Source of the DNA: Natrinema hispanicum
Lineage (GTDB): Archaea > Halobacteriota > Halobacteria > Halobacteriales > Natrialbaceae
Direction: 5' to 3'
Length of the DNA stretch: 64,000 nucleotides
NCBI RefSeq assembly: GCF_004217335.1
Contig: NZ_SHMP01000006.1
Coordinates: forward strand, 310,001 to 374,000
Shown here: positions 18,077-25,618 of the stretch, piece after piece
Layout: the number at the start of each line of letters is the position of its first letter
Numbering within the stretch: the first letter of the stretch is position 1
Notes under the pieces: model-generated
Told to the model about the DNA's origin: nothing
The model's input: the letters and a program-made list of their open reading frames with translations, nothing else
Databases searched by the model: none
Made by a program: the position numbers and the translations under genes

Positions 18077-19180
18077 CTACTCCTCGAGATCGAGAATCAC
18101 GGGACGCTCGAGTTCGAGGTCTCGGTTGACCGCAGAGACGGTCGTCGTCGGCCAGCGATCCGTCGCTGTCAGGACCTCGACGTCGTCTGCCGTGACGAGT
18201 GCAGTGTCTTCGCTTTTTGCACCCTGTACCGTCGGATTCCACGCGTAGGCCATCGGCGCTTCGACCGGCGTGTCGTGGTCCGGCGTGGCGATCCACTCCC
18301 GGCCTGCGAAGCCGGCGGCTCCACCCTGATGGTGGTGTTCCCACTCGCCGTCGTAGCCCACCGCGTCGTAAGCGTCCTGGAGAGCAGCGAAGACGTCGCC
18401 AGCCGTGCCACTGGTATTTGCGGCTTCCTGCGTCGCTGCAAGTGCCGTCGTCTCCACGCGGGCTGTGGCCTCGTGGCGTTCCTCGAGCCACGCCGGCGGA
18501 TCGAAGGCGACGGTTCGGGTACAGCTTGCATGGAGTCCGGCCCGTTCGGCAGTGACGGAGACGAGCGCGTACTCGCCGAGTTCGGCGTCGGTCGGCGTAT
18601 AGTGGCGGTACTGCTGGGCCCGTGTTGCCCCGCCGACGAGGACAACGGGGGCCTCGATGTCACGGGCAGAGAGTGCGACTCGCAGGGCGGAGGCGACTTC
18701 GTGCTCTGTGTCCTCTGACTGGAGTTCGCGACAGACGGCTTCGACGGCGGCGGCCGTCTGCCTGCTGAGGTCACGATAGCGCTTCTGATCGCGGTCGGTC
18801 AGTGGCTGGCGCAACGGGGTCGGATCAACGCGCTCGAACCCAGAGAGGTCGATATCGATCGCAGCCTGCTCGTCGTCGCCGACGTACTCGGCGACGGCTT
18901 CGTCCAGCGACGACGCGTGCCAGGGGAACGATTCAACTACGAGTCCGTCGGTGTCTAGATCTGGAATTTCCTCGTTTACGATGCGATCGGTTTCGATGTT
19001 GTTCGCCACGATGGTCACGTTGGTCCCGTCGTAGCCCACCGCGGCGACGCCGATATCGCCCTCGCGGTCGACGACGTTGTTCCCACCGGTCAGCCATGCA
19101 AACGAGTTCGGCCGCACGAACCAGACCGAATCGAGGTCGTGGGACTCGAGGTAGGCCTCGAGACGCTCGCGTTTGTCCAT
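18077..19180 (-). CDS. M24 (creatinase/prolidase fold) family protein lacking most metal ligands
   Basis: 367 residues with an N-terminal creatinase-like domain (residues 1-125) and a C-terminal pita-bread domain. The M24 metal-site pattern is largely missing: the first aspartate position reads A-L-V-S-V, the second reads H-A-S-C-T-R-T (Cys for Asp), and the E-P-G glutamate position reads Y-A-W-N-P. Only the His of H-H-H-Q-G-G and the last Glu of K-S-E-D-T-A-L remain. It is therefore probably not a classical metallo-aminopeptidase; like creatinase it may act without metals or bind peptides only. The ATG at 19180 starts the conserved M-D-K-R-E-R-L. Followed by the convergent regulator gene 25 bases away. 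Confidence 0.8.
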   Translation of the reverse strand: MDKRERLEAYLESHDLDSVWFVRPNSFAWLTGGNNVVDREGDIGVAAVGYDGTNVTIVANNIETDRIVNEEIPDLDTDGLVVESFPWHASSLDEAVAEYVGDDEQAAIDIDLSGFERVDPTPLRQPLTDRDQKRYRDLSRQTAAAVEAVCRELQSEDTEHEVASALRVALSARDIEAPVVLVGGATRAQQYRHYTPTDAELGEYALVSVTAERAGLHASCTRTVAFDPPAWLEERHEATARVETTALAATQEAANTSGTAGDVFAALQDAYDAVGYDGEWEHHHQGGAAGFAGREWIATPDHDTPVEAPMAYAWNPTVQGAKSEDTALVTADDVEVLTATDRWPTTTVSAVNRDLELERPVILDLEE

Positions 19181-19279
19181 GTCGGGTGCTGGCGAGGGGA
19201 GTTCTTCATACTGTCGGACAGCAGTCAGTGCGACGGCACACTGCATTCCGGTTCCCGATCGCTGCTCGAGATCGGTTCG

Positions 19280-22200
19280 CTACGTCTCGAGTGCGTGGGC
19301 GAGCATCTCGACGGGATGGGTGGGCCGGTCGTAGCCCTCGAAGTCGCCAATTTGTGTCCGACAGGAGGTTCCGGGGGCGACGACCGTCGTCTCGGTGCCG
19401 TCGCGGCGCGTGTGATCCTCGAGTTGGTCTCGCAATATCGAACCGATCGCCCGCGAGAGGTCGTAGTGGTCGGCTTCGTAGCCGAAACTGCCGGCCATGC
19501 CACAGCAGCCCGAATCGACGGGCTCGACGGGATAGCCAGCCCGCCGGAGCACGCCGACCGCGTGGTGGTCCGCGCCGCGGGCCTTCTGGTGGCAGTGACC
19601 GTGAAACGTCAGCCGCGTGTCCGCGGTTGTGGCACCGTCGAACGACAGGGCTTCGTCCAGCCGGTGGTCATCGAGGTATTCACAGACACCGAACGCATTC
19701 GCAGCGAGCGTCTCGACGCGCTCGTCGTCGAGCAGCGAGCGATACTCGTCGACAACCATCGCTGCATCCGAGGGCTCGACGAACAGGACCGCCCAGCCGC
19801 GCTCGAGATACGGCTCGAGATCGTCGAGCAGCGCTCGGCCCTGGTCGGCGGCGGCCTCGAGCAGCCCCTGGGAGTAGGCCGCGCGCCCGGTCGGCCCCAG
19901 TTCGGGAACCGCGACGCGAACCCCCGCCGCCTCGAGGACCTCGACGGCTGCTTTCCCGACTGCCGGATTCGAGTAGTTGGTGTCCGTGTCCGGGTAGAGG
20001 ACGACCCCCGCGGTCGCCGTGTCCGCATCGAGCTGGGGCCCCCGCGCTCCGTACCAGTCGACCAGCGTTTCCCGCTGGAACGTCGGCAGCGACCGCTCGG
20101 CAGCGATCCCGACCGTCTTCTCGAGGGCGGTCCGCGCACCCGGCACCTTCGTGGCACGATTCGCAAGCGGTGCGACCGTACTCCCCAGCGACGCCAGCCG
20201 ATCGACGTTCGCGAACAACTGTTCCCGGAGACTCGTCCCTTTGCGGTCGTGGTACTGCTGTTTGACCTCGGCTTTGAGCTTCGCAAGGTCGACCCCGGTG
20301 GGACAGTCGCTCTGACAGCCCTTACAGCCGATACAGAGGTCGAGTACCTCCGACTGAAACTGCTCGCTGTAGAGTTCGTCGGGGTCGATCTCGCCGCTGA
20401 TCGCCGCCCGAAGCAGGTTCGCACGGCCTCGCGTGGTCGTGAGCTCCTCCTCGGTCGCGCGATACGTCGGACACATCACGTCGCTACCGGTCTGTCGGCA
20501 GGTCCCACAGCCGTTACAGAGTTCCACGAGGTGGGAAAAGCCGCCCTCCTCGTCGAAGTCGAGCGTCGTCCGCGGCTCGAGCGAGGCATACTCCGGCCCG
20601 TATCGGAGGTGATCGCGGATGTCAGTCGAGTTTTCACCACGGTAGACAACGTTCCCAGGATTTAGCCGCCAGTCCGGGTCGAACGCCGATTTGAGCTCCT
20701 TGAACGCGTCCCAGAGTTGGGGGCCGTACAGCTTCGGGTTGAACTCCGTTCGCGCGAGGCCGTCACCGTGCTCGCCCGAAAAGGAGCCGTTGTGTTCGGC
20801 GACGAGGTCGGTGACGTCGTCGGCGATGGCACGCATTGTCTCGACGTCGTCGCCGTCTTTCAGATTGAGGACCGGCCGAATGTGAAGCGTCCCGACGCCC
20901 GCGTGTGCGAAGTACGCTGCCGTCGTGTCGTGGGTCTCGAGAATCTCCTGGAAGCCCGCGACGTACTCCGCGAGTTCTTCGGGCGGGACGGAGGCGTCCT
21001 CGACGAACGGGTAGGGCTTCGGATCGCCCTCCATGCTCATCAACAGCGGGATCGCGGCCTTCCGAAGCTTCCAGAGTCGATCCTGTTTCGCCGGCGAAAA
21101 CGCCTCGAGCGATTCGAACGCCCTGCCCTCGTCTACGAGGTGGGTCGTTGCCGCCGCCACTGCGTCCGGGAGGTCGTCGACGACCTCCGAATCGAACTCG
21201 AGCATCAGCGCTGCTTCGGTTCCCTCGGGAATCGGCTCCGCGTACTCGGCGTACTCCGCCGAGTCGGCGGCCAGCCGAAACACCTCGTCGTCCATGAGTT
21301 CGACCGCGCTGGCCTCGAGGTCGAGTGCTTCGGGGACGGCGGCAAGCGCCTCGAGCAGATCGTCATAACAGCAGACTGCGAGCGCGGTCTCGTCGGGGCG
21401 GGTCACGAGCGAGAGCGTCGCCTCGACGACGACACCGAGCGTGCCTTCGGCACCGACGAGCAGTTTCGAGAGGTTGATGATCCGATTCCCTTCGCTATCC
21501 GTTCGGATCACTTTTTGCAGATTGTAGCCGCTGACGCTGCGTTTGAGGTCTGGATACCGAGCTTCGATCTCGTCGGCGTTGTCCTCGACCAGCGCTCGAA
21601 CCGTCCGGTAGATCGCAGCCTCGCGGTCGTCTTTCGAGACGAGCCGGTCCCACTCTGGACTGTCAAGGACGACGTCCCGGGTGTGGATCAGCGAGCCGTC
21701 GGCGAGCACGACCGCACACTCCTCGACATAGGCGTCCGTGATACCGTATCGCACTGAGTGTGCGCCCGTCGAGTTGTTCCCGATCCCGCCGCCGATCGTC
21801 GCGCGGTTCGACGAGGCCGGATCCGGTGCGAAACGAAGGCCGTGGGACTCGAGTGCGGCGTCGAGATCGTCCTGAACCACGCCCGGCTGGACGACAGCGG
21901 TTTGCTCGTCCGGATCGATCGCCTGAATCTCATCCATGTGTCGCGACAAATCGAGGACGACACAGCCCGGCCCGACGGTCTGACCGGCAAGCGAGGTGCC
22001 AGCGCCCCGCGGCACCACCGGCGCGTTGTGGTCGGCTGCGACGCGGACCGCTGCACGAACGTCCTCGACGTCCCGCGGGAAGACGACGCCGGCAGGCTGT
22101 GCGCTGTAGATGCTGCCGTCGGTCGCATAGAGCACGCGCGTGTACTCGTCGAAGCGCACGGCTCCGTCGCAGGCTGCCTGAAGGGCAGCCGCGAGCGATC

Positions 22201-22294
22201 CACTCGGCTCGACCGGTTCGGTTTCGGGGGATGGCTGGTATCGCTCCCGGTCTCGATCCTCGACAATCGTGTCGACGCTGTCCTCGGCGGCCAT
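19280..22294 (-). CDS. FAD-linked oxidase/(4Fe-4S) oxidoreductase fusion, D-lactate or glycolate dehydrogenase-like
   Basis: 1004 residues with three parts: an FAD-binding PCMH domain (P-R-G-A-G-T-S-L-A-G-Q near residue 95 and A-T-I-G-G-G-I-G-N-N near 160), the vanillyl-alcohol-oxidase-type C-terminal cap to about residue 530, then two Fe-S sites (C-N-G-C-G-T-C and C-I-G-C-K-G-C-Q-S-D-C-P) and a C-terminal cysteine-rich CCG domain (C-C-G-M-A-G-S-F-G). This is the GlcD-GlcF-type fusion that oxidises 2-hydroxy acids and passes electrons to the respiratory chain, probably at the membrane surface. The ATG at 22294 is preferred over 22318 because GGTTTAACTAT sits about 28 bases upstream of it. No Tat or secretion signal. 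Confidence 0.9.
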   Translation of the reverse strand: MAAEDSVDTIVEDRDRERYQPSPETEPVEPSGSLAAALQAACDGAVRFDEYTRVLYATDGSIYSAQPAGVVFPRDVEDVRAAVRVAADHNAPVVPRGAGTSLAGQTVGPGCVVLDLSRHMDEIQAIDPDEQTAVVQPGVVQDDLDAALESHGLRFAPDPASSNRATIGGGIGNNSTGAHSVRYGITDAYVEECAVVLADGSLIHTRDVVLDSPEWDRLVSKDDREAAIYRTVRALVEDNADEIEARYPDLKRSVSGYNLQKVIRTDSEGNRIINLSKLLVGAEGTLGVVVEATLSLVTRPDETALAVCCYDDLLEALAAVPEALDLEASAVELMDDEVFRLAADSAEYAEYAEPIPEGTEAALMLEFDSEVVDDLPDAVAAATTHLVDEGRAFESLEAFSPAKQDRLWKLRKAAIPLLMSMEGDPKPYPFVEDASVPPEELAEYVAGFQEILETHDTTAAYFAHAGVGTLHIRPVLNLKDGDDVETMRAIADDVTDLVAEHNGSFSGEHGDGLARTEFNPKLYGPQLWDAFKELKSAFDPDWRLNPGNVVYRGENSTDIRDHLRYGPEYASLEPRTTLDFDEEGGFSHLVELCNGCGTCRQTGSDVMCPTYRATEEELTTTRGRANLLRAAISGEIDPDELYSEQFQSEVLDLCIGCKGCQSDCPTGVDLAKLKAEVKQQYHDRKGTSLREQLFANVDRLASLGSTVAPLANRATKVPGARTALEKTVGIAAERSLPTFQRETLVDWYGARGPQLDADTATAGVVLYPDTDTNYSNPAVGKAAVEVLEAAGVRVAVPELGPTGRAAYSQGLLEAAADQGRALLDDLEPYLERGWAVLFVEPSDAAMVVDEYRSLLDDERVETLAANAFGVCEYLDDHRLDEALSFDGATTADTRLTFHGHCHQKARGADHHAVGVLRRAGYPVEPVDSGCCGMAGSFGYEADHYDLSRAIGSILRDQLEDHTRRDGTETTVVAPGTSCRTQIGDFEGYDRPTHPVEMLAHALET

Positions 22295-22457
22295 GTGGGG
22301 TGAGACATCATTCCACATATAGTTAAACCATGGTAGTCACAACCAATCAAGCGTCGTTACCCACCGATCTGACGGCGCGTCGACATCACCCGAACGCTAC
22401 TGCGTCCGCTGTCGGGTGTCTGCGGGCGATAAAAATAGGGAGTTGACAACTCGTCGC

Positions 22458-23060
22458 TTACTCGAAGTGGTCGAGACACTTCTGGTACTCTTCTTCGGCC
22501 TTCTCCCAGTTGACGACGTCGAAGAAGGCGTCGATGAAGCTCCCGCGGTCCGGACCGTAGTCATAGTAGTAAGAGTGTTCCCAGACGTCCAGCGCGAGGA
22601 CCGGATGGGAGCCCCAGAGTGCGCCCTGGTCGTGCTTGTCGACTGCGACGTTGCGCAGTTGCTTCGCAACCGGGTCGTATACCAGCAGTGCCCAGCCACT
22701 GGCGGCACCGGCTGCGGCCTCGAACTCGCCTTTCCAGCCCTCGTAGGAGCCGAAGTCCTCCTCGATGCGATCGGCGAGGTCGCCCTCGGGCTCGCCGCCG
22801 CCGTTCGGAGACATGTTCTCCCAGAACAGCGTGTGGAGATAGTGTCCACAGCCGTTGTGGGTGACGTTACTAATTGCCCCGGGCGTCGTACTGAAGTCGC
22901 CCTCTTCGCGGTTCTCCGCGAGGGTCTCTTCGGCCGCGTTGAGGCCGTTGACGTAGCCCTGGTGGTGCGTGTCGTGATGCCAGGTCAGGACCTGTTCGGA
23001 AATCGATGGCTCGAGTGCGTCGTAATCATACGGAAGTGGTGGAAGTTCGTGATCAGTCAT
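22458..23060 (-). CDS. sod: Superoxide dismutase (Fe/Mn type)
   Basis: 200 residues. It has the complete Fe/Mn-SOD signature: H-H-D-T-H-H-Q-G-Y-V (first ligand His28), G-H-Y-L-H-T-L-F-W (second ligand), and D-V-W-E-H-S-Y-Y giving the aspartate and third histidine. Manganese is the usual metal in haloarchaea. It converts superoxide to peroxide and oxygen in the cytosol. TTAACAGG lies about 40 bases upstream of the ATG, so a leader of about 13 bases is expected. It is downstream of, but separated by 215 bases from, the HTH regulator gene on the same strand. Confidence 0.97.
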   Translation of the reverse strand: MTDHELPPLPYDYDALEPSISEQVLTWHHDTHHQGYVNGLNAAEETLAENREEGDFSTTPGAISNVTHNGCGHYLHTLFWENMSPNGGGEPEGDLADRIEEDFGSYEGWKGEFEAAAGAASGWALLVYDPVAKQLRNVAVDKHDQGALWGSHPVLALDVWEHSYYYDYGPDRGSFIDAFFDVVNWEKAEEEYQKCLDHFE

Positions 23061-23275
23061 AGTGTTTGCTTCATGTTCTGTATCGGTTCCTCGCCTGTTA
23101 AGTTTTGAGGAGTGGGACGTTATCACCCCGAATAAACTCACAGCTATCCTGTCGTGCGATTTCCCGATACTCACGAGCATCCACCACAGACTCGCTATTA
23201 AAAGTTTCAGCGGTCGGTGAGTCCCCGTCTCGCATCCGCTGGTCGCCGCTGCCGATTGCCGTGAACTCGCCCGTG

Positions 23276-23653
23276 TTACGTGATCTCCTTGTGACGAGCG
23301 TGTTCGAGCCACTCCTCGACTGATGGCTGTCGCCAGTATCGCACCATCTCGCTGCGTCGGTCGTATTCGAGAAGGCCTGCGTCTTCGAGTTTCGGGAGGT
23401 GGGTGTGTGTGAGCGCCAGTCGAACGCTCGCATGCCGGTCCGTCGTGTGTTCTCCGTCGCTCGTACCTGTCTGTTGTTCAAAGGCGACGACGTTCTCGGT
23501 GAGCGTTTCAAGCGTCGCGACGCCGTCCGGTTGATCATTCAGATGGTACAGTGCATACCGTCGTCGACTGTTCGAGAGGAGTTCGAAAACGAGATCCAGC
23601 GACGGCGTCGCGTCCGTCATCAACGGGGTCACTTTCCCGTCCGTTTCACGCAT
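23276..23653 (-). CDS. HTH transcriptional regulator (DUF7344-like)
   Basis: 125 residues. A winged-helix core is recognisable from L-D-L-V-F-E-L-L-S-N-S-R-R-R-Y-A-L-Y (residues 19-36) through L-P-K-L-E-D-A-G-L-L-E-Y-D, the layout of the many small haloarchaeal regulators now grouped under DUF7344. The ATG at 23653 is chosen because a strong Shine-Dalgarno GGAGGTG lies eight bases upstream (23662-23668); this leadered start is unusual next to the leaderless genes around it. A palindrome upstream may be its operator. Target genes are unknown; sod follows downstream. Confidence 0.75.
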   Translation of the reverse strand: MRETDGKVTPLMTDATPSLDLVFELLSNSRRRYALYHLNDQPDGVATLETLTENVVAFEQQTGTSDGEHTTDRHASVRLALTHTHLPKLEDAGLLEYDRRSEMVRYWRQPSVEEWLEHARHKEIT

Positions 23654-23732
23654 TCACGGCCCACCTCCTGTGTGTTACCATTCGAAACCACCAACAGCCT
23701 CTACTCTAGCCGTGACATTAGATGTTACGTCT

Positions 23733-23763
23733 CTCTAGATGAATACGTGTATTCTACTCTAGA
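23733..23763 (-). promoter_or_regulatory. Palindrome and direct repeats upstream of the HTH gene
   Basis: The palindrome GAATACGTGTATTC (23741-23754) is flanked on both sides by the direct repeat CTCTAGA (23733-23739 and 23757-23763), in an AT-rich patch 80-110 bases before the regulator start. This is a plausible operator or promoter region; no binding evidence is available. Confidence 0.45.
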
Positions 23764-23885
23764 ATATTTGGCGGTAGTATTATCGAGAGAACACCCGCAG
23801 CGGTGTTGCCTTTGTTACAGCACAGAACACGCTAACGGGACGTGTACGTCCAGAAAATCGGAAACAGATGTGGGCTCGAGATCGA

Positions 23886-24350
23886 TTACTCGTAGAGCCA
23901 CTCGGCGTCGTGCTGATCGTAGTCGATCAGCTCGTCCTCGTCGAAGTGGATCGCGATCTCGCGTTCGTTTGCGCCCTCGTCCTCGTGGTCGGCGGCGTGG
24001 ACGACGTTCCGACCGAGATCGAGCGCGTAGTCGCCCCGGATCGTGCCGGGTGCGGCCTCGAGCGGGTCGGTCTCGCCGATCATCTGGCGGACCTGTCTGG
24101 TCGCGTCCTGGCCCTCCCAGACCATCGGCACGACTGGACCCGAGGTGATGAAGTCCACGAGGTCGTCGTAGAACGGTTTGTCCTCGTGTTCGCTGTAGTG
24201 TTCCTCTGCCCGTTCACGGGGCATGTTCTCGACTTTGATGCCGACGAGCTTGAGCCCGCGGTCCTCGAGTCGGGAGACGACCTCGCCGACGAGGCCACGC
24301 GCGAAGGCGTCGGGCTTGACCATCACGAAGGTGCGCTCGTGATCGCTCAT
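23886..24350 (-). CDS. ndk: Nucleoside-diphosphate kinase
   Basis: 154 residues. N-terminal F-V-M-V-K-P-D-A-F and the active-site segment N-V-V-H-A-A-D with phospho-accepting His118 identify NDK, which equilibrates nucleoside di- and triphosphates. An acidic C-terminal tail ends in W-L-Y-E, the common family ending. The start overlaps the stop of rpl24e (ATGA), so it is the last gene of the rpl7ae-rps28e-rpl24e-ndk operon, an order shared by haloarchaea. Confidence 0.97.
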   Translation of the reverse strand: MSDHERTFVMVKPDAFARGLVGEVVSRLEDRGLKLVGIKVENMPRERAEEHYSEHEDKPFYDDLVDFITSGPVVPMVWEGQDATRQVRQMIGETDPLEAAPGTIRGDYALDLGRNVVHAADHEDEGANEREIAIHFDEDELIDYDQHDAEWLYE

Positions 24351-24622
24351 GCTTCCTCAGCCTCGATGTCGTCGCTCTCGTCCTCGGTGGACGTCTCAGC
24401 TTCGGCTTCGTCGGCTGCAGGTGCCTCTTCTTGGGCTGGGCCTTTGGCGCGACGACCCTCTTCGGTCCACTCCAGATCTCGGGGTTCGCGCCCGAGCTTG
24501 TAGTTTTTCTCCGCTTTGGAGTCGACGAAGTGGAGCACGGTGCCGTCGGTTTTGACGTACATGATGCCCGTGCCGGGTTCGATCTCTTCGCCCGTGTAGT
24601 CGCAGGTTCGTTTCTCGACCAT
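24347..24622 (-). CDS. rpl24e: 50S ribosomal protein L24e
   Basis: 91 residues. The first 60 are the L24e core with C-D-Y-T-G-E-E-I at the start, G-T-G-I-M-Y-V and F-V-D-S-K-A-E-K-N-Y. The zinc site seems incomplete: only one cysteine (C7) is seen, so zinc binding by four cysteines is not supported. A 30-residue acidic tail, rich in E, A and D, extends beyond the usual core length, as in other halophile ribosomal proteins. It lies between rps28e and ndk with overlapping start and stop codons. Confidence 0.95.
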   Translation of the reverse strand: MVEKRTCDYTGEEIEPGTGIMYVKTDGTVLHFVDSKAEKNYKLGREPRDLEWTEEGRRAKGPAQEEAPAADEAEAETSTEDESDDIEAEEA

Positions 24623-24846
24623 TATTGTCCTCCGATGGAGTCGGCCTCGCGGGCGGTCTCGCGAAGCTGGAGTACGTCCCCTTCGCGGACCGGCCCGAGG
24701 CAGTTACGGGTGATGATGCGTCCCTGGTTCTCGCCCTCCTTGATCCGGCATTTGACCTGCATGGCTTCGCCGTGCATGCCGGTCTTGCCGACGATCTCGA
24801 TGACCTCGGCGGGCGTAGAGCCGCTTTCTTCCTCTTCAGCACTCAT
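24622..24846 (-). CDS. rps28e: 30S ribosomal protein S28e
   Basis: 74 residues. The S28e hallmarks are [10 protein letters not shown] near residue 16, then Q-V-K-C-R-I-K-E-G and [13 protein letters not shown] at the C-terminal half. The ATG at 24846 is followed by a short acidic serine-rich extension. Its TAA stop overlaps the ATG of rpl24e by one base, and 11 bases separate it from rpl7ae upstream. Confidence 0.97.
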   Translation of the reverse strand: MSAEEEESGSTPAEVIEIVGKTGMHGEAMQVKCRIKEGENQGRIITRNCLGPVREGDVLQLRETAREADSIGGQ

Positions 24847-24857
24847 CTCTGATCACC

Positions 24858-25220
24858 TCAGTCGAGGTCCTCGACCTTGTCGGCGATGTCCTCGACGTCG
24901 CCGTCGGCCTCGCCGGCGTCGACGATCGCCGCAGCGGCCGAGCCGACCTCGAGGCCGGCGGCGTGGCCGACGTCGTCTTGGGTCTCGATGAAGACGACTG
25001 GGATGCCTTTCTCGTCTGCGAGCTCCGGCAGGTGCATGACGATCTCCTCGGGGGAGACGTCTTCGGCGACGTAGACGAGGTCGGCGTTGCCGCGCTCGAT
25101 GGCCTTCGTCGTTTCGTTCGTTCCTTTCTTTACTCGTCCGGTGTCTCGTGCGACCTCGAGCGCCTCGAGGGCGTCGTCTGCGAGGTCGGCTGGGATGTCG
25201 GTGGTTACGTAGACTGACAT
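24858..25220 (-). CDS. rpl7ae: Ribosomal protein L7Ae (K-turn binding)
   Basis: 120 residues. Conserved [12 protein letters not shown] (residues 34-45) is the K-turn RNA-binding segment, followed by the A-E-D-V-S-P-E-E-I and L-P-E-L-A-D-E core. In archaea L7Ae serves the ribosome, the C/D and H/ACA sRNPs and RNase P; its C/D partners NOP5 and fibrillarin are encoded at 13-14.6 kb. It heads the rps28e-rpl24e-ndk operon. The start at 25220 is preceded by GAGGTGA but also by a 125-base leader with a strong hairpin, so expression may be controlled at the RNA level. Confidence 0.97.
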   Translation of the reverse strand: MSVYVTTDIPADLADDALEALEVARDTGRVKKGTNETTKAIERGNADLVYVAEDVSPEEIVMHLPELADEKGIPVVFIETQDDVGHAAGLEVGSAAAAIVDAGEADGDVEDIADKVEDLD

Positions 25221-25235
25221 TGGTTGTTCACCTCT

Positions 25236-25343
25236 CCTACACGTGGGCTCGCGCTCCCCTGCCATCCGGGCACTGGGTACCCGTGCCGGAACGACTCCGG
25301 CGGAAGTCCTGTAGGGCTAGGAGCATCATCAACCCCGTGTAGG
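25236..25343 (-). ncRNA. Structured 5' leader of the rpl7ae operon (candidate L7Ae-responsive RNA)
   Basis: On the minus strand the region between the predicted start site and the Shine-Dalgarno sequence folds into a 108-base hairpin closed by CCTACACG/CGTGTAGG. Inside it are a GCTCC/GGAGC stem and a strong GGCAC/GTGCC hairpin. Between the outer stem and the GCTCC stem the 5' strand reads TTGATGAT (with a box-C-like TGATGA) and the 3' strand reads GCGAGC, an asymmetric internal loop resembling a kink-turn though not a perfect consensus. Archaeal L7Ae is known to bind K-turns and, in Sulfolobus, to bind its own mRNA leader, so autoregulation is a reasonable hypothesis. A separate guide RNA processed from this leader is an alternative. 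Confidence 0.5.
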
Positions 25344-25370
25344 GTGTACACCTGAGTAGCGCTGCCCTCC

Positions 25371-25378
25371 TTAAAAGC
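25371..25378 (-). promoter_or_regulatory. TATA box of the rpl7ae operon
   Basis: Minus-strand CTTTTAAGG is centred near 25374. A start about 27 bases downstream falls at about 25347, directly before the outer stem of the leader hairpin, so the transcript would begin with the structured RNA. Confidence 0.6.
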
Positions 25379-25476
25379 GTGTTCAAACGAGCGAGTGCGT
25401 GAGATCGCTCCGCACGGATCGTTCGGTCGTGTGGACCGTTCCATCCGCTCGCGGCGAGAGCACCTCGCGTGCAATC

Positions 25477-25556
25477 ATACGGACTACTGTCAGTCAGTTC
25501 CGGCGTATTCGCAGGACGAGTCGCGGAGACGCCGATAAATCGGTACAGCAGACCGG
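25477..25556 (+). repeat. Palindromic intergenic repeat, family 1, copy D
   Basis: About 80 bp beginning ATACGGACTACTGTCAGTC and ending ACAGCAGACCGGAC. It is nearly identical in the middle to copy C (CGCAGGACGAGTC shared). It lies between the divergent rpl7ae and tmcA promoters, so it cannot be a simple 3' terminator here. Confidence 0.8.
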
Positions 25557-25583
25557 ACAGTGTGTCCGCGCGTTGTCCAGCAG

Positions 25584-25590
25584 TATATTA
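25584..25590 (+). promoter_or_regulatory. TATA box of tmcA
   Basis: TATATTA lies about 32 bases (centre to A of ATG) before the start at 25619, consistent with a very short leader. Confidence 0.55.
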
Positions 25591-25618
25591 CGCTCGAGAC
25601 GCCAACGCCACCACACAC

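Noticed and set aside
18802..20665. Very long plus-strand frames (about 490-510 residues) opposite the FAD/Fe-S oxidoreductase
   Set aside because: Long shadow frames are common in GC-rich haloarchaeal DNA; the translations are arginine-rich and lack motifs, while the opposite strand encodes a complete two-domain enzyme.
25236..25343. Known large RNA (SRP RNA or RNase P RNA) before rpl7ae
   Set aside because: The element is too short and lacks the conserved cores of those RNAs; a leader or guide RNA fits better.
25574..25590. Family 3 repeat end near tmcA (TTGTCCAGCAGTATA)
   Set aside because: Only about 12 bases match one end of the 39-kb insert, there is no partner end, and the bases form the tmcA promoter.
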